Source: Nitrosospira multiformis
Lineage (GTDB): Bacteria; Pseudomonadota; Gammaproteobacteria; Burkholderiales; Nitrosomonadaceae
Assembly: GCF_900103165.1 (NCBI RefSeq)
Contig: NZ_FNKY01000001.1
Span: forward strand, 1,116,001-1,180,000
DNA length: 64,000 nt
Direction: 5' to 3'
The notes under the pieces were generated by a model, which did not search any database, had not been told where the DNA came from, and worked only from the letters and a program-made list of their open reading frames with translations. The position numbers and the translations under genes are program-made. Positions 18,117 to 27,908 of this stretch are shown here, piece by piece. The stretch's first letter is position 1. The number at the start of each line of letters is the position of its first letter.

Positions 18117-18387
18117 CTAGGGCCTGTTAACACTTATTTCGCACCCGCGTTGCTACACAAAAAATGCGGAGGCAAGGCGCGAAGCTTGGCCATAGCAGGC
18201 TTATGGCCAAGCTTCGTAACGCGGCATCCACGTTTTTTGTGCGCAACCCGAAGGGGACGGGACGGATTCCATCCAGCCCTTCGTTACTCGCCGCTTACGG
18301 AGGCCTGCTCCGCCGCGCGGCTCATGCCTCGTGCTGGATGAAATCCGTCGCCGTCGCGGGTGCGAAATAAGTGTTAACAGGCCCTAG
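18117..18387. mobile_element. MITE-like element with CTAG-flanked inverted repeats, copy 1 (271 bp)
   Basis: Perfect 33-bp terminal inverted repeats, including the flanking CTAG on each side, begin CTAGGGCCTGTTAACACTTA. A related 188-bp copy lies at 35452-35639. CTAG at both ends suggests a four-base target duplication of the kind made by some IS5-family elements; that assignment is inference. No transposase is encoded. Copy 1 carries about 83 extra bases, including an internal hairpin at 18180-18216 with a perfect 15-bp stem, and the shared core has its own inverted repeat (GGATTCCATCCAG with CTGGATGAAATCC). Confidence 0.8.
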
Positions 18388-18711
18388 AAAAGGAATACGC
18401 CGCTCATACGCCATTACCAGTGGAGCTCGGTCCGCGAGCGATTCTCCCGGTATTCATCATACTCGCTGCGAATTGCGGCATACCTTATCTGAAATGCCGG
18501 GCCATTTAACCCGGCATTTTTCTGTCGATACTGCCCGTCGCTATGCCTGTCCGAGGGCGTGAATCTTTATCTATTCTCACCAAAATTTTTAGGAAAACGG
18601 GTATCATGTTGGGAGAACAATACCGTAAAAAAGTCTGCTGATACTTGTAGATTATCGGCGTGAAAAATACGGTAACATCCTATTATCTTATTGTCTGAGG
18701 AGAGCGTTTGT
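18388..18711. other. Intergenic stretch upstream of prk
   Basis: No convincing protein gene. It holds a plus-strand terminator-like hairpin (18493-18522) that no known gene needs, and a wide inverted repeat, TACCGTA at 18621-18627 with TACGGTA at 18668-18674, before prk that could be an operator. A weak -10-like TATTAT is at 18681-18686 without a clear -35, as expected of an activator-dependent promoter (inference). Confidence 0.4.
18493..18522 (+). terminator. Orphan plus-strand terminator-like hairpin
   Basis: AATGCCGGG at 18493-18501 pairs perfectly with CCCGGCATT at 18510-18518, followed by TTT and C. The gene to its left, rplM, runs away from it, so it either ends an unannotated short transcript or is a vestige. 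Confidence 0.55.
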
Positions 18712-19584
18712 ATGTCACAAAAACACCCTGTTATCGCCGTTACTGGATCGTCAGGTGCCGGTACATCGACAGTCAAAAATAGTTTCGAGCATATTTTTCG
18801 CCGCGAGAAACTGACTGCTGCGGTGGTAGAGGGCGACAGTTTTCATCGCTATGATCGTGATGCAATGAAGGCAGCCGTCGCGGAATCGGAGAAAGACGGT
18901 GGTCATCCCATCAGTCATTTTGGTCCCGAGGCCAATGAGTTCGAGAAACTGGAAGCGTTATTCAAGGAATATGGCGAGAGCGGCGGCGGCAAGACGCGCC
19001 TGTATTTGCACAATGATGAAGAAGCGGCGCCCTATCAGCAGAAGGCTGGGACATTTACCCCCTGGACATCAATAAAGCCGGGTTCCGATATGCTGTTTTA
19101 TGAGGGCTTGCATGGCGGGGTCAAGAGCGAGACCGCCGATGCGGCAAAGTATGTGGATTTACTGGTGGGTGTCGTACCGATTGTTAATCTGGAATGGATC
19201 CAGAAAATCCATCGTGACATGAATGCGCGTGGTTATTCGGCGGAGGCGGTGACTCATACCATTCTCCGCCGTATGCACGATTATGTGCATTACATTACCC
19301 CGCAGTTCTCACTGACTCATATCAATTTTCAGCGAGTCCCGACAGTTGATACGTCAAATCCTTTTATTGCGCGTGATATCCCGGCTCTGGATGAAAGTTT
19401 TGTCGTGATCCGCTTCCGCGATCCCAAGAACGTGCAATTTCCCTACCTTCTTTCCATGATCCACGATTCGTTCATGTCGCGTCCGAATACAATTGTCGTG
19501 CCGGGCGGGAAAATGGGATTGGCCATAGAGTTGATATTAACACCGCTGATTCTGGATCTCGTCACGAAAAGCCGGAGTAAATAA
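18712..19584 (+). CDS. prk: Phosphoribulokinase
   Basis: 290 residues, the length of the proteobacterial form. Phosphorylates ribulose 5-phosphate to the RuBisCO substrate in the Calvin cycle. The P-loop reads TGSSGAGTSTV at 11-21, followed by the conserved EGDSFHRYDR block. The ATG at 18712 has GAGGAGAG eight bases upstream. No other Calvin gene is near. Its presence argues for an autotroph. Expression may depend on a distant regulator, since only a weak core promoter is visible. Confidence 0.95.
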   Translation: MSQKHPVIAVTGSSGAGTSTVKNSFEHIFRREKLTAAVVEGDSFHRYDRDAMKAAVAESEKDGGHPISHFGPEANEFEKLEALFKEYGESGGGKTRLYLHNDEEAAPYQQKAGTFTPWTSIKPGSDMLFYEGLHGGVKSETADAAKYVDLLVGVVPIVNLEWIQKIHRDMNARGYSAEAVTHTILRRMHDYVHYITPQFSLTHINFQRVPTVDTSNPFIARDIPALDESFVVIRFRDPKNVQFPYLLSMIHDSFMSRPNTIVVPGGKMGLAIELILTPLILDLVTKSRSK

Positions 19585-19626
19585 TCCGGCAGCCGTTGCC
19601 GATAAGGATGCTTTTTGAATTCAAAG

Positions 19627-19659
19627 GGACGGGCAATCCGCTATGCGGATTGCCCGTCC
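19627..19659 (+). terminator. Strong hairpin after prk
   Basis: A 15-bp perfect stem, GGACGGGCAATCCGC with GCGGATTGCCCGTCC, closes a three-base loop. There is no T run after it, so it may act as a Rho-independent terminator of weak type or protect the 3' end of the mRNA. Confidence 0.6.
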
Positions 19660-19824
19660 ACGTTATTTACCCTCCGCTCCATGTGAGCTTCACCCGGAAT
19701 TTAGAAATTTCTTGAGTGCCTCGAAACGTTGTGCCGGCATACCATCTTTGTATTCCTTCCTTTACACGGTTCGATGAAACTCAAGTAATTCCGGCGCTAT
19801 TTAAGCGGAAATAGTTTTCTTCCA

Positions 19825-22071
19825 ATGTCTTCCCTAATTTCAGAATTAAATCCTGAACAATTTGAAGCCGTGACTCTGCCACATCAATCAGCGCTGGTGC
19901 TGGCTGGTGCAGGCAGCGGCAAGACACGGGTACTCACCACTCGTATTGCGTATTTGATCCAGTCTGGTCAAGTCAGTCCTCACGGCATACTTGCGGTTAC
20001 CTTCACGAATAAGGCGGCGAAGGAAATGCTCATCCGCATCGCTTCCATGCTGCCGATCGATACGCGTGGCATGTGGGTAGGTACCTTCCACGGTCTGTGC
20101 AACCGCATGTTGCGCGCCCACCATCAGGATGCCGGCTTGCCACAGGCTTTTCAGATTCTGGATTCTGCCGATCAGTTGGCGGTGATCAAGCGTTTGCTGA
20201 AGGTACTCGACGCGGACGATGAAAAATTTCCTCCACGCCAGGTGCAATGGTTCATCAATAATGCCAAGGAAGAAGGACTCAGAGCGTCGCAGGTCGAAAT
20301 TTACGACGATTTCGCCCGCAAGATGGTTGAGTTTTATCTATTTTATGAGCAGCAGTGCAACAAGGAAGGTGTGGTGGATTTCGCTGAGCTCCTGCTTCGC
20401 AGTTATGAATTGCTGACTCGCAACGAACATCTGCGCGAGCACTATCGTGGCCGCTTCGATCATATTCTTGTGGATGAATTTCAGGATACCAATCGCTTGC
20501 AGTATAAATGGCTGAAGCTGCTTGCCGGTAACCGCGCCGCGGTATTTGCGGTCGGCGATGATGATCAGAGCATTTATGCGTTCCGTGGGGCGAACACCGG
20601 TAATATGAAAGATTTTGAGAGGGATTTCCATATCTCTAAAATCATTAAGCTCGAGCAGAACTATCGCTCGCATGGCAACATTCTTGATGCGGCCAATACG
20701 CTGATACGCAACAATAGCGGCCGTCTCGGCAAAAATCTCTGGACTTCGGAAGGCCACGGCGAACCGATACGCGTGTATAACGCACCGACCGATTTTGATG
20801 AGGCTTCCTTCATCGTGGACGAAGTGAAGTCGCTACGCGCGGAAGGCGTCGTGCTGTCCCAGATAGCGTTGCTTTACCGTTCCAACGCACAATCGCGCGT
20901 GCTGGAGCATGCCTTGTTCAATGCTTCACTGGCTTATCGGGTATATGGCGGTATGCGTTTCTTCGAACGTCAGGAAATCAAACATGCCCTGGCCTATCTG
21001 CGGCTGATGGCAAATCCTGAGGACGATAACGCACTGCTCAGGATCATCAATTTTCCCGTACGCGGTATTGGCATGCGCAGCCTGGAGCAATTGCAGGACG
21101 AAGCTAAGAGGCAGGGTGGCAGCTTGTGGGCGGCAATGCAACAGAAGTATGGAAACGATGCGGCCTTCATCCCGAATTCGGGAGATCAAGCCCCGATCAG
21201 GCTTGAGAGCAATCAACGGTTGGACAAGCCAAGAAAAGGGGTTGAGGGCTTTGCTGTGCTGATCGAGTCAATGCGCCAGGTTTGCGAAAAGCTGCCGTTA
21301 CCGGAAGCCGTCGAGCATATGCTGGAGCATAGCGGGCTGGTGGCACATTATCGCGCTGAGCGCGAGGGAGCGGACCGCCTGGAGAACCTGAACGAATTGA
21401 TTAATGCTGCCACCGGCTTTGTGCATGAAGCCGAGGATGACAGTCTCACGGCATTTCTGAGTCACGCATCGCTGGAAGCGGGCGAGCATCAGGCTGGTAG
21501 TGGTCAGGACGCACTGCAGTTGATGACGGTGCACTCGGCCAAGGGGCTGGAATTTCACAGTGTATTTCTGAGCGGATTGGAAGAAGGTTTATTTCCCCAC
21601 GATAATAGTCGTAACGAAGCAGGTGGCGTGGAAGAGGAGAGACGCCTAATGTATGTAGCGTTGACCCGGGCACGACGACGCCTGTATCTGAGTTTCGCCC
21701 AAAGCCGCATGTTGCATGGCCAGACCCGCTATAACATCCCTTCTCGTTTTCTGCATGAGATTCCGGATAGCTTGCTCAAGTGGCTGCAACCGATGCAGAA
21801 GGCAACGATCAGGAATGAGGATTGGGGAAGAGGGAGGCAAGGATCAGGCCGGGTAATCCAGGAGCCTGGCGTTCAAGCTCGCACATCGAATATTCGGGAT
21901 TCGACGGCGTCGCAATGGCGCATAGGACAGAATGTGATGCATGCCAAGTTTGGCGCGGGGGTGATAGTCAATTGCGAAGGTCACGGAGCGGATGCTCGCG
22001 TTGAGGTCAGATTCGGCCGCATCGGCACGAAGTGGTTATTGCTGGAATATGCCAAACTGACCCCTGCGTGA
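19825..22071 (+). CDS. uvrD: DNA helicase II, UvrD/Rep family
   Basis: 748 residues, near the usual size. 3'-5' superfamily 1 helicase for nucleotide excision and mismatch repair. All motifs are visible: GAGSGKT Walker A at about 28-34, TFTNKAAKEM, DEFQDTN near 217, GDDDQSIYAFRGA, QNYRS, VHSAKGLEF and MYVALTRAR. A C-terminal domain that resembles the UvrD Tudor-like fold (HAKFGAGVIV) supports UvrD rather than Rep. It converges with the next gene with eight bases between. Confidence 0.93.
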   Translation: MSSLISELNPEQFEAVTLPHQSALVLAGAGSGKTRVLTTRIAYLIQSGQVSPHGILAVTFTNKAAKEMLIRIASMLPIDTRGMWVGTFHGLCNRMLRAHHQDAGLPQAFQILDSADQLAVIKRLLKVLDADDEKFPPRQVQWFINNAKEEGLRASQVEIYDDFARKMVEFYLFYEQQCNKEGVVDFAELLLRSYELLTRNEHLREHYRGRFDHILVDEFQDTNRLQYKWLKLLAGNRAAVFAVGDDDQSIYAFRGANTGNMKDFERDFHISKIIKLEQNYRSHGNILDAANTLIRNNSGRLGKNLWTSEGHGEPIRVYNAPTDFDEASFIVDEVKSLRAEGVVLSQIALLYRSNAQSRVLEHALFNASLAYRVYGGMRFFERQEIKHALAYLRLMANPEDDNALLRIINFPVRGIGMRSLEQLQDEAKRQGGSLWAAMQQKYGNDAAFIPNSGDQAPIRLESNQRLDKPRKGVEGFAVLIESMRQVCEKLPLPEAVEHMLEHSGLVAHYRAEREGADRLENLNELINAATGFVHEAEDDSLTAFLSHASLEAGEHQAGSGQDALQLMTVHSAKGLEFHSVFLSGLEEGLFPHDNSRNEAGGVEEERRLMYVALTRARRRLYLSFAQSRMLHGQTRYNIPSRFLHEIPDSLLKWLQPMQKATIRNEDWGRGRQGSGRVIQEPGVQARTSNIRDSTASQWRIGQNVMHAKFGAGVIVNCEGHGADARVEVRFGRIGTKWLLLEYAKLTPA

Positions 22072-22079
22072 TTCACCGC

Positions 22080-22802
22080 TCAGGCTGATTCGGCCGTATC
22101 CACAAAAATATCCCGGTAGCTTGCGTAAATAGAGCCAAACAGAGTCGGTATCAGTATAAACAATCCCAGGCCATAGGGCATCGTGGCAAGTATTACCAGC
22201 GCTACTAGCGTAATGCCGTAAATCTGGAATGCGATGATGTTCTTCAGGCAGGCGACAAAACTTAGCCGCATTGCATCCACTGCGGCCATGCCGTTGAATA
22301 TCACCAGCAAAGGTGCAAACCAGGTAGCCATCATCAGCGGAACGGAAAGCGTTAGGCCGACCAGCGAGGCGGACAACATATTGCCGGAGACGCTTTTCAA
22401 CTCATTCTCATCCACCCGTTTCCCGTCTATCAATAGATCCATCAGAACATCACCCCCGACCAGCATGAATAGTCCAAGAATCAACACTTGCCCTACCAGA
22501 TAAATTCCTCCTATCGTGATCAACGGTCCAGGGGTGCTCCTGAAGCCTGCAAGCAAGTGAGCAATCTCCAGTTTCTCGCCTTGTTCCAGGGCTCTGCATC
22601 CTATCATTAACCCGGCTAGAAACACCGGTGAAAGGAGGGTGAAGATGAACTGTCCCGCCATTGGAATAAGCGATAAGGTGACGGCGATAAGAAGCAAAGT
22701 GGTGCACAGCAAAATCCACACCAGTGGAATCTGGCGGAATATATAGAATCCGGTCACAATCCATTGCCACCCTTGTTTTGCATCGACCTGCCTGACTTCC
22801 AT
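22080..22802 (-). CDS. BPSS1780-family membrane protein
   Basis: 240 residues with about five or six membrane helices (for example 26-46, 50-70, 94-116, 144-170, 198-230). The N-terminal DAKQGWQWI and RQIPLVWILL blocks match the betaproteobacterial BPSS1780 family as I know it, function unknown. It lies between uvrD (convergent) and thrB on the same strand, an arrangement seen in relatives. Confidence 0.75.
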   Translation of the reverse strand: MEVRQVDAKQGWQWIVTGFYIFRQIPLVWILLCTTLLLIAVTLSLIPMAGQFIFTLLSPVFLAGLMIGCRALEQGEKLEIAHLLAGFRSTPGPLITIGGIYLVGQVLILGLFMLVGGDVLMDLLIDGKRVDENELKSVSGNMLSASLVGLTLSVPLMMATWFAPLLVIFNGMAAVDAMRLSFVACLKNIIAFQIYGITLVALVILATMPYGLGLFILIPTLFGSIYASYRDIFVDTAESA

Positions 22803-22860
22803 TTTCTGTATCTCCGGTTGAGTAGCGCCTGCTATCCAATTCTGTGGTGCGGTTTACCGT

Positions 22861-23811
22861 TCACACCCAAACTTGTGCCAGTCTTGAATGGGATGCCGCA
22901 TGGTTCTTCAATATGCGCATAAAGTGAGCGGGATTCTTGGCATGAGTGAGTTCTCCCATGCGCGGCAAGTAATAATCATGCAGCCGCGACAACCAGAAGC
23001 GCAGAGCCCCGGCTCGCAGCATTATCGGCCAGGCACCCTTCTCGATAGCGGTAAGCGGGCGGATACGGTGATAGGCTTCGAGTAGCGACAGCACACGTTT
23101 TACGTCTAACTCGCTATTTTCACTCAAACACCAGTCATTGGCCGTAATAGCAATATCGTACAGCAACCTATCGTTGCAGGCGAAATAGAAATCGATTACC
23201 CCCCCTATCGTATCGCCGGTGAATAGTACGTTGTCACGAAATAGATCCGCATGAATTACGCCACACGGCAGATCATCGGAATAATGCAACGACTGAAAAT
23301 GGAGTTCCTCCTCAAGAATCGCTATTTCCTCCCCCGTAAGAAACGGGATGACACAAGGCGCCGTGGCTTTACACCATTCGAGACCCCGCGGGTTCTCCAT
23401 TCTTTCGGGGTAGGACAGACCGGATAAATGCATGTTCGCGAGGAGCGCGCCGACCTCGGCGCAATGCGCAGGGGTGGGACGTTCCTGTGATTTGCCGGGC
23501 AAGCAAGTAACGATGCTTGCCGGCTTATCATTGAGTTCGCCAAGGAATCCCTTGTCAAGATTGGCTATCGGACAAGGGCAAGGAATGCCGCGTTGCGACA
23601 AATAGGCCATCAGGTTCAAGTAATAGGGCAGATCGGACGAGGTTAGTTTTTCAAACAAGGTGAGAACATATTTGCCCCGGTTGGTTGTGACAAAATAATT
23701 CGTATTTTCGATGCCGGAGGAGATACCTTGCAGATCAATCAGCGCACCCAGCGAATAGTTATTCAGCCATGTGGAAAGCTGATGTTGAGTGACGGTAGTG
23801 AAGACAGACAT
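22861..23811 (-). CDS. thrB: Homoserine kinase (APH-fold type)
   Basis: 316 residues. Phosphorylates homoserine in threonine synthesis. This is the aminoglycoside-phosphotransferase-like form found in Beta- and Gammaproteobacteria, with the catalytic loop HADLFRDN (His187, Asp189) and the metal-binding Asp207 in [11 protein letters not shown]. There is no good ribosome site at 23811. It is followed by a BPSS1780-type gene and preceded, after 183 nt holding a copy of the dispersed repeat, by a DUF2782 gene. Confidence 0.93.
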   Translation of the reverse strand: MSVFTTVTQHQLSTWLNNYSLGALIDLQGISSGIENTNYFVTTNRGKYVLTLFEKLTSSDLPYYLNLMAYLSQRGIPCPCPIANLDKGFLGELNDKPASIVTCLPGKSQERPTPAHCAEVGALLANMHLSGLSYPERMENPRGLEWCKATAPCVIPFLTGEEIAILEEELHFQSLHYSDDLPCGVIHADLFRDNVLFTGDTIGGVIDFYFACNDRLLYDIAITANDWCLSENSELDVKRVLSLLEAYHRIRPLTAIEKGAWPIMLRAGALRFWLSRLHDYYLPRMGELTHAKNPAHFMRILKNHAASHSRLAQVWV

Positions 23812-23877
23812 GAGCGAGAGGAAAAGGGAGAGAAGAAGTCGTTTAATCCCATCGAACTTCTTGTTCTTTAAGGGTAT

Positions 23878-23930
23878 TTAACCTAAATCTAGCGGTTGGC
23901 CGCTTCGTTTTTCAGTTCATTTATCAATTT
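23878..23930 (+). repeat. Dispersed intergenic element, copy C
   Basis: Begins TTAACCTAAATCTAGCGGTT and goes on GGCCGCTTCG, with TTCATTTATCA further on, aligning with copy A at 8087. It lies between thrB and the DUF2782 gene. Confidence 0.4.
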
Positions 23931-23994
23931 GAGCGCCATGATGCGTATGGATTTTCCGCACCCGCCCTTGTCTACTTCGGATTCAGATTCGGAT

Positions 23995-24357
23995 TTAAAA
24001 CTGGCGTAATATCCACATTGGGGGCCGAATATTCTGATCAAGTCCCCCGGAGCCGCCAGCGGAAAATGTACCATCTCCCTGATTATCAATCAGGTAATAC
24101 GGCAGACCAATGCGGGGAGTCACTTTGATCATGTAGAGACGCCCATTGATGCGGTATTCTTCGATCTTATCCTCTCCGCGCCTGGTAATCGTAACCTGTG
24201 GTTCAAGCGCGGCATCATCCTGGTCGGCGCCCGGTGAAGGCAAGGCTATTTCAGGCGGTTCTGGTACTTCCGGTATCGGCCGCAAATCCTTGGGTTTGGA
24301 TTGTGCCGCTGCCGGCAGGGCAGCGCTCAATAACACGATGAGAATTATTAGACGCAT
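23995..24357 (-). CDS. DUF2782 exported protein
   Basis: 120 residues with a clear signal peptide (MRLIILIVLLSAALPAAAQ), a Pro-rich stretch, and the DUF2782 core in which a short beta-strand region (EEYRINGRLYMIKVTPRIG) leads to YYLIDNQGDGTF. Periplasmic, function unknown. GGAG stands six bases before the ATG. The thrB-DUF2782-polA neighbourhood is typical of Betaproteobacteria. Confidence 0.82.
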   Translation of the reverse strand: MRLIILIVLLSAALPAAAQSKPKDLRPIPEVPEPPEIALPSPGADQDDAALEPQVTITRRGEDKIEEYRINGRLYMIKVTPRIGLPYYLIDNQGDGTFSAGGSGGLDQNIRPPMWILRQF

Positions 24358-24408
24358 GGCTGCTCCGGCGGGGTCAACGCACTCATTCTATCTGAAATGA
24401 CACGGGTT

Positions 24409-25137
24409 TTACAGATTGAGCTGAACTTCCCGTTCAGCTGTGGAAGGCTCGAAGCCGCTGGTTTCATAATACCTGAATATTGCCTTGACTACTTCGCGGG
24501 GTTCATCGATCACCTGTATCAAATCCATATCTTCCGGGGCAATCATGCCCTCGGTTATGAGGGTATGCCGCAGCCAGTCGAGCATGCCGCGCCAGAAGTC
24601 TGAGCAAACCAGAATAATCGGCATTTTCCGTGTCTTGCCGGTCTGAACCAGCGTGAGTGCTTCCATCAGTTCGTCCAGCGTGCCGAATCCGCCGGGTAAG
24701 ACGACGTAAGCAGTAGCGAATTTCACGAACATATACTTGCGCGCAAAAAAATGGCGGAAAGTCTGGCTGACGTCCTGGTAAGTATTACGATGTTGTTCGT
24801 GTGGGAGCTGGATATTCAGGCCGATACTCGGCGACGTGCCAAAGTAAGCGCCCTTGTTGGCCGCCTCCATGATACCTGGACCGCCGCCCGAGATGACGGA
24901 AAAGCCGGCATCGGACAATTGCCGCGCGATCTGCTCGGTTAATATATAGTTGGGATGATCGGGAAGCGTACGCGCGCTCCCGAAAATACTGACGGCGGGC
25001 CGAATTGAATTCAAGCGTTCCGTAGCTTCGACAAATTCTGCCATAATGCCGAACACGCGCCACGACTCCCTCGCCGACCAGGTTTTTTCCAGAAAATCAT
25101 TTGTCATGGTACGGGCTAACTTATCTTGCGTGCTCAT
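24409..25137 (-). CDS. LOG-family protein (TIGR00730), nucleotide 5'-monophosphate hydrolase type
   Basis: 242 residues. The LOG motifs are present: PGGFGTLDE with the following E, and SGGGPGIMEAANKGA. Enzymes of this family release the base from nucleoside monophosphates; in plants the same fold activates cytokinin. Bacterial substrate here unknown. I take the ATG at 25137 (AAAGG upstream) because a longer start at 25188 would overlap polA. The gene is divergent from polA with 20 nt between the two starts, so their promoters must lie inside each other's 5' regions. Confidence 0.9.
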   Translation of the reverse strand: MSTQDKLARTMTNDFLEKTWSARESWRVFGIMAEFVEATERLNSIRPAVSIFGSARTLPDHPNYILTEQIARQLSDAGFSVISGGGPGIMEAANKGAYFGTSPSIGLNIQLPHEQHRNTYQDVSQTFRHFFARKYMFVKFATAYVVLPGGFGTLDELMEALTLVQTGKTRKMPIILVCSDFWRGMLDWLRHTLITEGMIAPEDMDLIQVIDEPREVVKAIFRYYETSGFEPSTAEREVQLNL

Positions 25138-25157
25138 TGAAAACCTTTGGAAGTTAA

Positions 25158-27908
25158 ATGAAAACATTGCTGCTGGTTGATGGCTCATCCTACCTGTATC
25201 GCGCTTTCCATGCGCTGCCGGATTTGCGCAACCGCAATAACGAACCGACCGGTGCGATTTATGGCGTGCTTAACATGCTGCGCCGTTTGCACAAGGATTA
25301 CCAGGCTCATTATAGCGCTTGCGTATTTGATGCAAAAGGCAAGACTTTTCGCGACGACCTCTATGCGGAATATAAAGCGCACCGTCCCCCCATGCCGGGC
25401 GATCTGGCGGCGCAGATCGCGCCGCTGCATGAGTGCATAAGCGCCATGGGTTGGCCAATGCTGATTGTGGAAGGCGTGGAGGCGGATGATGTGATTGGCA
25501 CGCTGGCTAAACAAGCCGTGCTCGAAAACATGCATTGTGTCATTTCCACCGGTGATAAGGACATTGCGCAACTGGTGAATCCGCAAGTGACGCTGATCAA
25601 TACCATGAGCAATGAAACGCTCGACGAAGCGGCGGTGCTTGCCAAATTTGGCGTGACGCCAGCGCGCATGCTCGATTATCTGGCATTGGTGGGTGACACG
25701 GTGGACAACATTCCGGGCGTGGAAAAGGTCGGCCCCAAAACCGCGGTGAAATGGCTCACCCAATATGGCACATTGGACAATCTTATCATTCATGCAAATG
25801 AAATTGGTGGCGCGGTGGGGGAAAATTTGCGTGCGGCGCTCGACTGGTTGAGCCGATCGCGCGAATTACTGGCGATAAAGTGTGATGTGGTACTCCCTGT
25901 CGCTTTACACGATCTTGGGCTGCAACCGCAGGATACCGTAAAACTGGCCGAGCTGTACGAGCGGCTGGATTTTAAAACCTGGTTGCGGGAAATACGGCAG
26001 AATGTGGGCTCGGGCTCGGGGAATCCAAGAGTGATTGGCGACGCGCCTTCGGCCACCGGATATCCGGCAGTGGATGCGGATCGGCAATCTTCGGATAGGG
26101 TGTCAGCGGACTATCGGACCATTCTCACGCAATCTCAACTGGATGAATGGATCGCACGCATTCATGCCGCGCCGCTGGTTTCGCTGGATACGGAAACCAC
26201 CGGACTGGATCCGATGCAGTCGCAGCTCGTCGGAATTTCGTTTTCCATTGCGCCTCATCAGGCGGCTTACCTGCCGCTGACCCACCGGTACGCAGGTGTG
26301 CCGCCGCAACTGGGGGTGGATCTCGTGCTCGATAAGCTCAGGCCCTGGCTGGAAGACCCCACCAGATCTAAAGTGGGCCAGAATCTAAAATATGACAAAC
26401 ACATTCTTGCCAATCATGACATTACCTTGAACGGGATTGTCCACGATACGCTATTGCAGTCCTACGTACTGGAATCCCATCGTCCGCATGATATGGATAA
26501 TCTTGCGTTGCGGCATCTTGGAGCCAAAACCATTGGCTATGATGAGATCACCGGCAAGGGGGCCGGGCGTATCGGTTTTGATCAGGTAGACATCGAACGT
26601 GCGGCGCAATATGCGGCGGAAGATGCCGATATCACGCTGCAACTGCATCAACACTTGTACCCCGAAATAGCGAAGGACGCGAAGCTCGATTACATCTATC
26701 GCGCACTTGAAATGCCGGTATTGGACATACTGTTTGAAATGGAGCGTAACGGCGTATTGCTGGACTTAAGATTGCTGGAAATCCAAAGCCGCGAACTCGG
26801 CGAGAAAATGCTGGCGCTGGAAGGGCAGGCACACGCAATTGCCGGGCAGCCATTCAACCTGAATTCACCCAGGCAAATTCAGGAGATACTGTTCAATCAG
26901 CTCAAGCTTCCCGTTATCAAGAAAACGCCGGGCGGCACACCCTCCACCGACGAAGACGTGCTGCAACAGCTCGCGCCGGATTATCCCCTGGCAAAAATCC
27001 TGCTCGAATACCGCGGTCTTGCCAAGCTTAAATCCACTTATACGGACAAGCTGCCGCGCATGGTGGATGCCGCAACCGGCCGCGTGCACACCAATTATGC
27101 GCAAGCGGTGGCGGTGACCGGGCGGCTCGCCAGCAATGAGCCCAACCTGCAAAACATCCCGGTACGCACCGCCGAAGGCCGCCGTATCCGCGAAGCATTT
27201 ATCGCATCGCCCGGGCATCGCATTATCTCTGCTGATTATTCGCAGATCGAGCTACGCATCATGGCGCACATATCACAGGACGCGGGATTGCTCAAAGCGT
27301 TCGCCGCAGGCGAGGACATACATCGCGCCACTGCAGCGGAGGTGTTTGGCGCGGCGCTGGAAGCGGTGAATAATGAACAGCGCCGCTACGCAAAAATCAT
27401 CAACTTCGGGCTGATTTACGGCATGTCCGAATTCGGCCTCGCCTCGCAACTCGGCATCGAACGCTCCGCCGCCCGTGCTTACATGGACCGGTACTTTGCC
27501 CGCTATCCAGGAGTCGCGAATTACATGCAACGTACCCGGGAAGCCGCAAGAGAAAACGGTTACGTCGAAACCGTATTTGGACGCAGATTATGGTTGCCGG
27601 AGATCAACAGTTCCAACGGCAATCGCAGACAGGGTGCGGAACGCGCCGCAATCAACGCCCCCATGCAGGGTACCGCGGCCGATATCATCAAGCTTGCCAT
27701 GATCGCAGTGCATGGCTGGCTGGCCAAAACAGGCTTGCGTAGCAAATTGATCATGCAAGTCCATGACGAGCTGGTACTGGAAGTACCGGATGACGAAATC
27801 GAAACGGTAAAAGATGAGCTGCCGCGGCTAATGGGTGGTGCGGCGACGCTTGATGTACCACTGCTGGTGGAGGTGGGTGTGGGTCCGAATTGGGAGCAAG
27901 CGCACTGA
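25158..27908 (+). CDS. polA: DNA polymerase I
   Basis: 916 residues, complete in three domains: 5'-3' exonuclease (about 1-290, LVDGSSYLYRAFHA and STGDKDIAQLV), 3'-5' proofreading exonuclease (DTETTGLD near 343) and the family A polymerase with motif A DYSQIELR near 692 and motif C VHDELVLEV near 868. Removes RNA primers and fills gaps. The proofreading Asp and Glu are intact. Confidence 0.97.
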   Translation: MKTLLLVDGSSYLYRAFHALPDLRNRNNEPTGAIYGVLNMLRRLHKDYQAHYSACVFDAKGKTFRDDLYAEYKAHRPPMPGDLAAQIAPLHECISAMGWPMLIVEGVEADDVIGTLAKQAVLENMHCVISTGDKDIAQLVNPQVTLINTMSNETLDEAAVLAKFGVTPARMLDYLALVGDTVDNIPGVEKVGPKTAVKWLTQYGTLDNLIIHANEIGGAVGENLRAALDWLSRSRELLAIKCDVVLPVALHDLGLQPQDTVKLAELYERLDFKTWLREIRQNVGSGSGNPRVIGDAPSATGYPAVDADRQSSDRVSADYRTILTQSQLDEWIARIHAAPLVSLDTETTGLDPMQSQLVGISFSIAPHQAAYLPLTHRYAGVPPQLGVDLVLDKLRPWLEDPTRSKVGQNLKYDKHILANHDITLNGIVHDTLLQSYVLESHRPHDMDNLALRHLGAKTIGYDEITGKGAGRIGFDQVDIERAAQYAAEDADITLQLHQHLYPEIAKDAKLDYIYRALEMPVLDILFEMERNGVLLDLRLLEIQSRELGEKMLALEGQAHAIAGQPFNLNSPRQIQEILFNQLKLPVIKKTPGGTPSTDEDVLQQLAPDYPLAKILLEYRGLAKLKSTYTDKLPRMVDAATGRVHTNYAQAVAVTGRLASNEPNLQNIPVRTAEGRRIREAFIASPGHRIISADYSQIELRIMAHISQDAGLLKAFAAGEDIHRATAAEVFGAALEAVNNEQRRYAKIINFGLIYGMSEFGLASQLGIERSAARAYMDRYFARYPGVANYMQRTREAARENGYVETVFGRRLWLPEINSSNGNRRQGAERAAINAPMQGTAADIIKLAMIAVHGWLAKTGLRSKLIMQVHDELVLEVPDDEIETVKDELPRLMGGAATLDVPLLVEVGVGPNWEQAH

